A stretch of 64,000 nt of DNA. Origin: Fen-1364 sp049515135 (GTDB lineage: Bacteria > Spirochaetota > Spirochaetia > SZUA-6 > Fen-1364). Below, one piece after another: positions 58,097 through 64,000 of this stretch. Numbering within the stretch: the stretch's first letter is position 1; the number at the start of each line of letters is the position of its first letter. The position numbers and the translations under genes were made by a program. The notes under the pieces are model-generated. The model was not told the origin of the DNA. It worked only from the letters and a program-made list of their open reading frames with translations, and ran no database searches. The stretch covers positions 310,001 through 374,000 of the forward strand of contig JBEKUJ010000003.1 in the NCBI GenBank assembly GCA_049515135.1. Direction: 5' to 3'.

Positions 58097-59742
58097 TAGA
58101 CCTGGTCTCGCCGCGCCTCTCTATTTAAGCGCCAAAGATTGTCGCGGATCAAGAGTCCCAACCTCAGATCCTTTGCGAGCAGCGCGAGAAGCGCGCAGAA
58201 CGCAAGCGCGGAGAACGGCAGGTCCATGGCGACGGCCCTCGCGGCCCCCCGGACAGCCGCGGCAACCGGCCTGCCCTGTGACATGAGGAGGGCCTCGAGG
58301 CTCGAGGGGGCCGGATTCGCGCCCACGCTGGCAAGCCATTCCGAATCGAACACCTTCACCGTCAGGAGCCGTGCCTGCACCACGCCTGAGACCGGATCCA
58401 CGAGGTATTCATGGCGGTAGATGCGTTCATTTCGGACGGGTTGTTTCCATTTCCTCCCGTACCCCAGGGTCTGCTGGTAGGCCTCATGCGCGACGAGGTC
58501 GGAGAAATCCGGCAGCCTGTCCATGCGCGACCGCTGCCTCAGGCGCTCCACGGCGTCCCAGGACAAGCTGCGAGCACGTGGGACCGGGATCGGCGCAGGA
58601 AAAGCGCCTCCGCGCGCAAGTGGCTCAAGCATGGTAATGGCGATGACAAAAAGCGCAAGGGAGAGCGCCCCTTGCCTGCCTTTCCCCGGGTCCCGGCCCG
58701 TTCTAATGACCGGGACAGAAGCAAAAACCCGCGACCGGCGCCGGCCGTCGGCCACAGCGGTGAAAAAAGGAACGAGAAACACCAGGAGCAGCGAGCAGAA
58801 AAATGGGGCGATCGCCTGCAGCAGCGCCGCGGCGGTCCGGCCATTCAGGAGGCAAAAAAAGACAATGGAGGCGGTGCCGGCTCCGACATAGAGGAGAAAC
58901 GGCTGCTTCGCCTTGCGAAGCTCAGCGGGACTTCTGCCGGGGGAAGCAAGCCGCGCACGCAGGAGCGGAAGCCAGAAGAACAGGAGGAGAAGACAGAGAG
59001 CGAGCTCCGAAGGACCTCCTGCCAGGACGAAAGGAAGCCAGAGGAAAGCCCCGACGGCGGAAAGAGCCAGAGATCCTCTCCGTCTTCTCCCCGCCCCCAG
59101 CGTGACCAGCAGCACGAACGCAAGGGGAGCCATCAGGCTGAGGACCTTCTCGATGGGATCGAAATCAACCAGCCGCCATGCGCTGCGCCCCGGCGGACCG
59201 AGCAGATCCAGCAGTACGCAGAAAAGCCGTCCGGCAGTGGACCGTGCGGGGACGTACAGTACATGGTATTCCGCCTCGCCGGAGGTGACGGAGAAGTAAC
59301 CCATCATTCCATCCATGTAGGGATCGCGGCGGGGATCAAGCTGATCGAGACGCCGCGCCAAGTCCGTGTACGGCAGACGCACCTGCGAGGAAAAGTCATA
59401 GAAGTCGACCGTTGTCGTGTATTCTGAGACAACGCCGGGACCGAGACGGCTGATGACAGCCGGCAGCCGCTCATCTGCCCTGCCGCCTGCGCGCACCAGG
59501 AGGGTCTCGTAGCCGCGCCACAGACGCGTAGGCTTGGGGTCAACCAGCGGCGACAGGGGCATCCAGAGCGCAAGAAGGCACACGACTGCGCCGGCGAGCA
59601 ATGGAAAAGCCGGAGCGCCCTCCGCACGTCGCGTTGCCTTCCGCGCAGGTGGAGCCGCAGCGCGGGTTTTCACGGACCGCGCGCGCGCCGGACCGCGGCG
59701 GGACGCCCGGGGACGCGATTCGGAAGAAGACGAACGCTTCAT
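58096..59742 (-). CDS. Large polytopic membrane protein upstream of rnf, unknown function
   Basis: The 548-residue product has an Arg/Ser/Ala-rich basic cytoplasmic tail (1-42), a membrane helix at about 44-61 and an extracytoplasmic domain (about 62-190). Six or more further hydrophobic segments follow, and a second soluble portion lies near 400-500. I do not recognise a family. Its TAATG coupling to rnfC indicates joint expression with the Rnf complex. Comparable membrane proteins precede rnfC in spirochaetes, from memory, so it may be an accessory factor for Rnf. The start at 59742 is set by GAGGCG and the end of the divergent-PAP2 gene region. Confidence 0.62.
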   Translation of the reverse strand: MKRSSSSESRPRASRRGPARARSVKTRAAAPPARKATRRAEGAPAFPLLAGAVVCLLALWMPLSPLVDPKPTRLWRGYETLLVRAGGRADERLPAVISRLGPGVVSEYTTTVDFYDFSSQVRLPYTDLARRLDQLDPRRDPYMDGMMGYFSVTSGEAEYHVLYVPARSTAGRLFCVLLDLLGPPGRSAWRLVDFDPIEKVLSLMAPLAFVLLVTLGAGRRRRGSLALSAVGAFLWLPFVLAGGPSELALCLLLLFFWLPLLRARLASPGRSPAELRKAKQPFLLYVGAGTASIVFFCLLNGRTAAALLQAIAPFFCSLLLVFLVPFFTAVADGRRRSRVFASVPVIRTGRDPGKGRQGALSLALFVIAITMLEPLARGGAFPAPIPVPRARSLSWDAVERLRQRSRMDRLPDFSDLVAHEAYQQTLGYGRKWKQPVRNERIYRHEYLVDPVSGVVQARLLTVKVFDSEWLASVGANPAPSSLEALLMSQGRPVAAAVRGAARAVAMDLPFSALAFCALLALLAKDLRLGLLIRDNLWRLNREARRDQV

Positions 59743-59756
59743 ATGGGACACGCGCC

Positions 59757-60239
59757 TCACAGAGTACAGAACGCCACTGCTATGAAAAACCCAAGCAGTG
59801 CGCCGACAAAGACCTCCGAGATGGTGTGGCCATGGATCTCCTTCACGGGCTTGCTCCTGAGCGTGTGCTGCCGCGAAAGGTCGCGGATGAGCTGGTTGAT
59901 CACGCGCGCCTGGGCGCCGGCTGCCCGACGGACTCCCAGGGCATCGCGAAAGGTGAGAATCGCGTAGAAAACGGTGACGAAAAAGAGGGTGGAATCGACG
60001 CCTTCCACGAACGCCGCGGACGTGGCCAGCGCCGCCACGACGGCGGAGTGGCTGCTGGGCATGCCTCCCGTGGACCAGAAAATATGGATGAGGATCTCCT
60101 TTGCCGTCCTGGGCCGGTTCCTCAGGAGCATGATGCATGACTTGAGGATCTGCGCTATGAACCAGCTCGAAAAGGCCGAAAGGAACACCGGGCTCGACAG
60201 TGCCCGCGAGAGGAGGCTCACAGCGCTGTGAGAGAGCAT
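59757..60239 (-). CDS. Divergent PAP2 family (DUF212/YuiD-like) membrane protein
   Basis: The 160-residue protein belongs to the acid phosphatase/vanadium haloperoxidase-related DUF212 family, with the motif GGMPSSHSA in place of the PAP2 PSGH core. It also has the later FRDALGVRRAAG and HTISEVFVGALLG segments. It has three to four membrane helices. Catalytic activity is unproven in this family. It lies 14 bases upstream of the rnf-linked membrane protein gene and may be transcribed with it. A promoter with perfect TTGACA and a weak GAAACT ends 6 bases before its ATG. Confidence 0.85.
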   Translation of the reverse strand: MLSHSAVSLLSRALSSPVFLSAFSSWFIAQILKSCIMLLRNRPRTAKEILIHIFWSTGGMPSSHSAVVAALATSAAFVEGVDSTLFFVTVFYAILTFRDALGVRRAAGAQARVINQLIRDLSRQHTLRSKPVKEIHGHTISEVFVGALLGFFIAVAFCTL

Positions 60240-60245
60240 CGGTGG

Positions 60246-60274
60246 AGTTTCCCTTGATGCCGGTCCGTTGTCAA
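60246..60274 (-). promoter_or_regulatory. Possible promoter of the PAP2-like / rnf block, leaderless
   Basis: On the minus strand TTGACA (60274-60269, 6 of 6) is followed by a 17-base spacer and GAAACT (60251-60246, 3 of 6), which ends 6 bases before the ATG at 60239. The weak -10 box makes this less certain than the divergent promoter 50 bases away. Confidence 0.4.
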
Positions 60275-60295
60275 GGCGCGCGCGCTTCGCGCGCC
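60275..60295. repeat. GC hairpin, copy 2 of a repeated element
   Basis: GGCGCGCG (60275-60282) pairs with CGCGCGCC (60288-60295) around a 5-base loop. The core GCGCGCTTCGCGCGC is identical to the copy at 15415-15429. It lies between two divergent promoters, next to both -35 boxes. Confidence 0.5.
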
Positions 60296-60320
60296 GAGTG
60301 CGCGTGATCCCCGCCAATCC

Positions 60321-60349
60321 TTGACACCCCCTCCCGACGCTACTACTAT
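60321..60349 (+). promoter_or_regulatory. Promoter of the mla operon, near-leaderless
   Basis: Consensus TTGACA (60321-60326), a 17-base spacer and TACTAT (60344-60349, 4 of 6) end 10 bases before the ATG at 60360. The leader would be 3-5 bases with no Shine-Dalgarno sequence. Confidence 0.6.
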
Positions 60350-60359
60350 TCTGCGCTGC

Positions 60360-61142
60360 ATGGCACAGGTGAAGAACGAGGCCACGGGGGAATGGCTTCA
60401 CGCCGGGCGGTCCGCGGCCAGCATGTACGGCAACTTTTTCTACTGGCTTTTCCGGGAACCCTTCCCCGTCCGCCAGCTCGGCAACCAGATCGTGCATGTC
60501 ATGCTGGACGCCGTATCGGTCAACACGGTGACCGCCGTGGTCATCGGATTGATCATGGCGTGGACGGCCGGCTGGAACGGGATGAAGTTCAGCGTCGTGA
60601 ATTGGTCCGGCGCAGCGACGGTCTACCTCCTTCTTTCGGAAGCGGTGACCATGTTCGGCGGCCTGGTCTTTGCGGCCAAGATCGGTACTGCATTCACCGT
60701 GGAAATAGGCTCCATGCAGATGAGCGGGCAGCTGGACGCGCTGCGGCTCATGGCAGTTGAGCCGGTCCAGCACATCGTCATCCCGCGGGTGCTCTCATCC
60801 ATTATTTGCCTTATTTTCCTCAACATGATCAGCCAGGGAGCCGCCATCATTGCCGCAATGGTCGCCGTGCGGTGGTGGTTCGACGTGTCTTTCACGATCT
60901 TTCTCCAGCACGTCTTCCAGATCCTTCGCTACCCGATCCTTACAAACTCCTACATCCGATCAGCCATCATGGCGTTCTTCATCTCAGTCAACGCGTGCGG
61001 CCTGGGGTTCCACTTCAAGGGAGGGGCAGTGGAGCTGGGCAGGACCACCACCAAGTCGATCGTGCTCAACTTCATCTTCGTGATAAGCATCGACTGCCTC
61101 TACGGAGTCATGGACCAGCTGACCGGCTGGAGCTCGATTTGA
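60360..61142 (+). CDS. mlaE: MlaE-family lipid ABC transporter permease
   Basis: The 260-residue permease is of the MlaE/YrbE family that moves phospholipid between the outer and inner membranes. It has the family segment FGGLVFAAKIGTAFTVEIGSMQMSGQLDALRLMAVEPVQHIVIPRV around the coupling helix, and about five hydrophobic segments. The ATG at 60360 follows the promoter at once. The next two genes encode the ATPase and the MCE substrate-binding subunit in the order E-F-D. Periplasmic MlaC and cytoplasmic MlaB are not present next to them. The stop overlaps the mlaF start (TTGA). Confidence 0.9.
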   Translation: MAQVKNEATGEWLHAGRSAASMYGNFFYWLFREPFPVRQLGNQIVHVMLDAVSVNTVTAVVIGLIMAWTAGWNGMKFSVVNWSGAATVYLLLSEAVTMFGGLVFAAKIGTAFTVEIGSMQMSGQLDALRLMAVEPVQHIVIPRVLSSIICLIFLNMISQGAAIIAAMVAVRWWFDVSFTIFLQHVFQILRYPILTNSYIRSAIMAFFISVNACGLGFHFKGGAVELGRTTTKSIVLNFIFVISIDCLYGVMDQLTGWSSI

Positions 61143-61897
61143 TCCGCATCCGCGACCTCACCTTCGCCTTCCCCGAGAGGCCGGTCCTGTGGGACTTGAA
61201 CCTGACGATCGAGGAGTCCCTCACCACAGTTGTCATCGGGGCGAGCGGAATAGGAAAATCAGTGCTGCTGAAGTGTATCACGGGGCTGCTGGCGCCGCAG
61301 GAGGGCAGCATCACGATCGACGGGGACGAAGTGGTGGGCGCGGAGCGCAAGGACCTCCCACGCATCCGGCGCAAGACCGGCATGCTTTTCCAGGAAGGGG
61401 CCTTGTTCGACTCAATGACCGTTTTCGAGAACGTGGCCTTCCCGCTTTCCTACCACAAGCTTTTTCCCGTTGCCGAGATCCGGAACAAGGTCTTTGCGTA
61501 CCTCGATCTTGTCGGCATGTCTGACTATGCCCATGCCATGCCGAGGGAGCTTTCGGGTGGGATGAAGCGAAAGGTCGCCGTTGCGCGGGCCATGATCCTG
61601 GAACCCCGTTACCTCCTGTATGACGAGCCTACTGCGGGGCTCGACCCCTCTTCCTCGGCCGTGGTTGAAGCCATGATCATGGGGCTGCAGGCCGAGCGCT
61701 CCATCACTTCTCTTGTTGTCACGCATGACATCGACCTCACCCGCTACATCGCAGACCGGATCGCCTTGCTGGAGGACGGTCACATTGTCGCTCTCATGAC
61801 GCGTGGAGAGGCATTCCGGGAGGGTTCCCCGGTGTACGAGCATTTCATCGAAAACCGCGAAAAAATCCGTCAGGAGAAGGTCAGTGAAGGGCAATAG
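61139..61897 (+). CDS. mlaF: MlaF-family lipid ABC transporter ATPase
   Basis: The 252-residue ATPase has Walker A GASGIGKSV, the MlaF-type IRRKTGMLFQEGALFDSMTVFENV Q-loop region, signature LSGGMKRKVAVARA, Walker B LLYDEPTAGLDP and switch His THD. The start is TTG at 61139 overlapping the mlaE stop, with GGAG six bases before it. It ends 14 bases inside the mlaD reading frame. It would drive the MlaE permease in the inner membrane. Confidence 0.92.
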   Translation: MIRIRDLTFAFPERPVLWDLNLTIEESLTTVVIGASGIGKSVLLKCITGLLAPQEGSITIDGDEVVGAERKDLPRIRRKTGMLFQEGALFDSMTVFENVAFPLSYHKLFPVAEIRNKVFAYLDLVGMSDYAHAMPRELSGGMKRKVAVARAMILEPRYLLYDEPTAGLDPSSSAVVEAMIMGLQAERSITSLVVTHDIDLTRYIADRIALLEDGHIVALMTRGEAFREGSPVYEHFIENREKIRQEKVSEGQ

Positions 61898-62822
61898 AGT
61901 CATTCGGGTCATCGTCATCATCATCGTGGCGCTCGCCACCTCGACGCTTCTGTACCTGCTGATGAACAACTTCCAGTTCAGCCACGGCGTCTCCGTTCGC
62001 GTTCACTTCACGAGCATTGGTGACCTGAACACGGGATCCTGGGTCAGGAAGGCGGGAATCAAGGTCGGCTCGGTGACAGGACTGACTCCGGCCCCGGACG
62101 AGAAAACGGTGATCGTGACCCTGAGCTTCCGGCCCGGGCAGATCGTGCGCCAGGGGGACCAGTTCGCCCTCGTCTCGAAGGGCATCCTCGGCGACGTGTA
62201 CATCGAGCAGCACCCGGGACCCATTGATTCCCCTGCGGCCAGGGAAGGACAGCTCTTCGAAGGCGAGCCGTTCTTCAGCCTTACCGATCTTCTGGGCGGG
62301 CAAACGATGGGGATGGTGACGGACATTGCGTCGAGCATCAAGGACATTGTCGGGATGCTGAAGAAAAACCAGGGAGCGCTTGACAGCTCCATCAGGGACA
62401 TCCAGAAAACAGCTGAAAACGTGCGCATTGTCACCGACAGGGCCGTCCAGCTCACCGACTCAGTGCCGCGCCTCGCGGACCAGATCGTGACGTCCGTGGA
62501 CCAGCTGCAGGCAACGGTGAATGACGTCGCCGTCACGACCCACCGGCTGGTTGCGCGCATGGAGACAAACCTCACGTCCAGCTCCGATGATCTTGCAGCC
62601 TCGATGAAGAACATCCGCCAGACATCGGCCGACATCCAGGGAGCCGTCAGCCAGCTCACGGCGCAGAAATCCGTCATCTCCACGCTCAGCTCTCCGCAGG
62701 TCTCGCAGAGTCTCGATGCAACGGTGAAGAATCTGGAAGAGATTTCCAAAAGCCTCCTCGCCGTCTCCAAAGACACGGAGAAGATCGTAGAAGGCGTTCG
62801 CGTCATCATCGAGCAGAAATAG
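61884..62822 (+). CDS. mlaD: MlaD-like MCE domain protein
   Basis: The 312-residue product has an N-terminal membrane anchor (about 7-28) and one MCE domain (about 37-125, VRVHFTSIGDLNTGSWVRKAGIKVGSV). A long amphipathic helical tail follows (about 150-312) with repeats rich in S, D, Q, V and T, longer than in E. coli MlaD. This resembles the extended helical barrels of larger MCE proteins. The GTG at 61884 follows AGGAG and lies inside the mlaF end. It would bind lipid in the periplasm for the MlaEF transporter. No mlaC or mlaA is adjacent. Confidence 0.88.
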   Translation: MKGNRVIRVIVIIIVALATSTLLYLLMNNFQFSHGVSVRVHFTSIGDLNTGSWVRKAGIKVGSVTGLTPAPDEKTVIVTLSFRPGQIVRQGDQFALVSKGILGDVYIEQHPGPIDSPAAREGQLFEGEPFFSLTDLLGGQTMGMVTDIASSIKDIVGMLKKNQGALDSSIRDIQKTAENVRIVTDRAVQLTDSVPRLADQIVTSVDQLQATVNDVAVTTHRLVARMETNLTSSSDDLAASMKNIRQTSADIQGAVSQLTAQKSVISTLSSPQVSQSLDATVKNLEEISKSLLAVSKDTEKIVEGVRVIIEQK

Positions 62823-62840
62823 CCCCCCCGTCCCCAGCCC

Positions 62841-62869
62841 TTGACAAACCATACGTATACGTATATGTT
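62841..62869 (+). promoter_or_regulatory. Promoter of the radical SAM gene
   Basis: Consensus TTGACA (62841-62846), a 17-base spacer and TATGTT (62864-62869, 4 of 6) are followed by a leader of about 45 bases with a Shine-Dalgarno site GGAGG at 62910-62914. This gene thus has a normal leader, unlike the leaderless promoters. A palindrome fills most of the spacer. Confidence 0.6.
62851..62864. promoter_or_regulatory. Palindromic operator-like site within the promoter spacer
   Basis: ATACGTATACGTAT is a perfect 14-base palindrome located between the -35 and -10 boxes of the radical SAM promoter. Its AT-rich composition is unlike the GC-rich surroundings. Position and symmetry suggest a repressor-binding site, perhaps for a TetR-type dimer, but no regulator gene is visible next to it. 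Confidence 0.5.
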
Positions 62870-62920
62870 TTGCTCAACTTAGCACTAATCGAATAGCTTT
62901 GAACGTACTGGAGGGGCATA

Positions 62921-64000
62921 ATGATCAAACGGATAACAATGATCGAGCCCAAGAACGATCACCTGCACATCTATTCCCAATACGAGCTGCCCCGACTGGG
63001 CGGTGTGCTGCTGGCTACTGTCATGAAGGAGCATGGGTACCAGGCGGAGGCGCTTTTCATGGGAAGCCAAGAGCTTCACGTCCGGCAGACGCGGACAGAC
63101 CTGGTTGGCATCTCCACGATCACGCCCACTGCCCGAAACGCCTACGAGCTGGGAGACATGTTCCGCGCCCAGGGGACACCCGTTGTCTTCGGGGGCCCGC
63201 ACGCAAGCTTCCTGCCCGAGGAAGCTCTTGAGCATGGCGACTATGTCATCGTCGGAGAAGGCGAAACAAGTTTCCCCATGCTCGTGGATGCTCTGAACCG
63301 AAACGGCTCGCTCTCCGAGGTGCCCGGGCTCGTCTGGAGGGACAACGGGGCAATCCGGCGCAATCCGGCGGCGCCCCCCATCGAGGACCTTGACTCCCTG
63401 CCGTTTCCTGATTTCTCGCTCCTGGACATGGGATCGCGGAAGAAAATGGGCATCCAGGGGCCCGGCCGTTCGACCATCCCCATGCAGACTTCCCGCGGCT
63501 GCCCATTCGACTGCACCTTCTGCTCGGTGACGGGCATGTTCGGCAGACACTACCGCCATCGATCCACGGCCGACGTTATCGCAGAGCTGAGCCAGTACAG
63601 CTCGAAAGAGCACATCATTTTCTTCTATGACGACAATTTCACGGCAAATCCGCGCAAGACCAAGGAGCTGCTGCGTGAGATGATCCGCCTCAATCTCGGC
63701 TTTGACTGGTCCACTCAGGTGAGATCCGACATCGCGAAAGATCCTGAAATGCTGGACCTGATGGTCAAAGCTGGGTGCAACTCATTGTACATCGGCTTTG
63801 AGTCAGTGGATCCGCAGGCCTTGCGCGAGATGAAGAAGAGCCAGTCGGTTGAGGACATCCGCTTTGCCATCCGCGAGATCAGAAAGCGCAGGATCCATAT
63901 CCATGGGATGTTTGTATTTGGTTTCGACTCCGATACTCCGGAGAGCGCCAGGGCGACAGTCAATTTCGCCATTGCAGAAAAAATCGACACCACACAGTTC
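62921..64000 (+). CDS. B12-binding domain radical SAM protein, N-terminal part
   Basis: The first 360 residues are within the window. An N-terminal cobalamin-binding Rossmann-like domain (about 1-150) has DLVGISTITPTARNAYELGD, FGGPHASFLPEEAL and VGEGETSF. A radical SAM barrel follows, with the cluster motif C194-x3-C198-x2-C201 in RGCPFDCTFC. The segments YDDNFTANPRKTKELL and CNSLYIGFESVDP are common in B12-dependent methyltransferase-type radical SAM enzymes such as BchE and HpnR, and the substrate cannot be inferred from this part. The ATG follows GGAGGGG. The gene continues beyond the right edge. Confidence 0.92.
   Translation, partial: MIKRITMIEPKNDHLHIYSQYELPRLGGVLLATVMKEHGYQAEALFMGSQELHVRQTRTDLVGISTITPTARNAYELGDMFRAQGTPVVFGGPHASFLPEEALEHGDYVIVGEGETSFPMLVDALNRNGSLSEVPGLVWRDNGAIRRNPAAPPIEDLDSLPFPDFSLLDMGSRKKMGIQGPGRSTIPMQTSRGCPFDCTFCSVTGMFGRHYRHRSTADVIAELSQYSSKEHIIFFYDDNFTANPRKTKELLREMIRLNLGFDWSTQVRSDIAKDPEMLDLMVKAGCNSLYIGFESVDPQALREMKKSQSVEDIRFAIREIRKRRIHIHGMFVFGFDSDTPESARATVNFAIAEKIDTTQF

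Noticed and set aside
62821..62920. Cobalamin riboswitch in front of the B12-binding radical SAM gene
   Set aside because: The 98-base gap is too short and lacks the B12-box sequence; the region is accounted for by a promoter with a palindrome and a Shine-Dalgarno site.

Overview
This 64 kb, GC-rich window is chromosomal and densely coding. It contains no phage, insertion sequence, CRISPR array, rRNA or tRNA that I can recognise, and no gap between genes exceeds about 215 bases. The gene set indicates a diderm bacterium: LolCDE-type lipoprotein export, an MlaE/F/D lipid transporter, several predicted lipoproteins and an Rnf complex. It also carries an McsA-McsB-ClpC stress cluster. Two adjacent MptE-like (DUF115) proteins, the Rnf/membrane-protein block and the McsAB-ClpC operon together suggest a free-living, high-GC member of the Spirochaetota. 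That assignment is an inference from gene content, not a phylogeny.

Layout. 1-1.7 kb: pyrimidine-nucleoside phosphorylase (cut by the window edge), thpR and recO on the minus strand. 1.8-6.2 kb: a phospholipase C/acid phosphatase-like lipoprotein and Lon on the plus strand. 6.2-7.2 kb: tsaC and an FtsB/DivIC-like protein. 7.4-13.4 kb: a tightly packed four-gene cassette (very acidic protein, GAF-like protein, two DUF115 proteins). 13.3-17.4 kb: MEMO1-family protein, a degenerate GGDEF membrane protein, panB and a P1-family peptidase. 17.4-24.1 kb: a seven-gene operon for a branched-chain amino-acid-type ABC transporter with an M20 peptidase and a PanE-like reductase. 24.1-28.1 kb: RNase Z and an M16C protease. 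28.1-30.9 kb: epmA, efp and an Fsr-like exporter. 30.9-35.1 kb: a LeuA-family enzyme, a CapA-like protein and two lipoproteins. 35.1-42.1 kb: mcsA-mcsB-clpC-TPR operon. 42.3-50.9 kb: a nine-gene operon (Cas2-like protein, prfB with programmed frameshift, CheY-like regulator, PEGA protein, ftsY, a periplasmic repeat protein, lolC-lolD-lolE). 51-54.3 kb: an exported protein and a GH57 enzyme. 54.3-60.2 kb: rnfA, E, D, C without rnfG or rnfB, a membrane protein and a divergent PAP2 protein. 60.3-62.8 kb: mlaE-mlaF-mlaD. 62.9-64 kb: a B12-binding radical SAM protein running off the window.

The genes are mostly housekeeping, arranged in compact operons with frequent ATGA, GTGA and TTGA stop/start overlaps. 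The most striking signal I found is regulatory. At about ten transcription starts a recognisable sigma70-type promoter places its -10 box only 5-12 bases before the start codon, so the mRNAs would be leaderless or have a 5' end of a few bases. Genes inside operons, by contrast, usually have Shine-Dalgarno sequences. Other points worth checking are an Rnf cluster lacking its RnfG and RnfB subunits and with Ser in place of the RnfD flavinylation Thr, an McsB with altered catalytic residues, the acidic/GAF/DUF115 cassette, and a palindromic operator-like site inside the radical SAM promoter.
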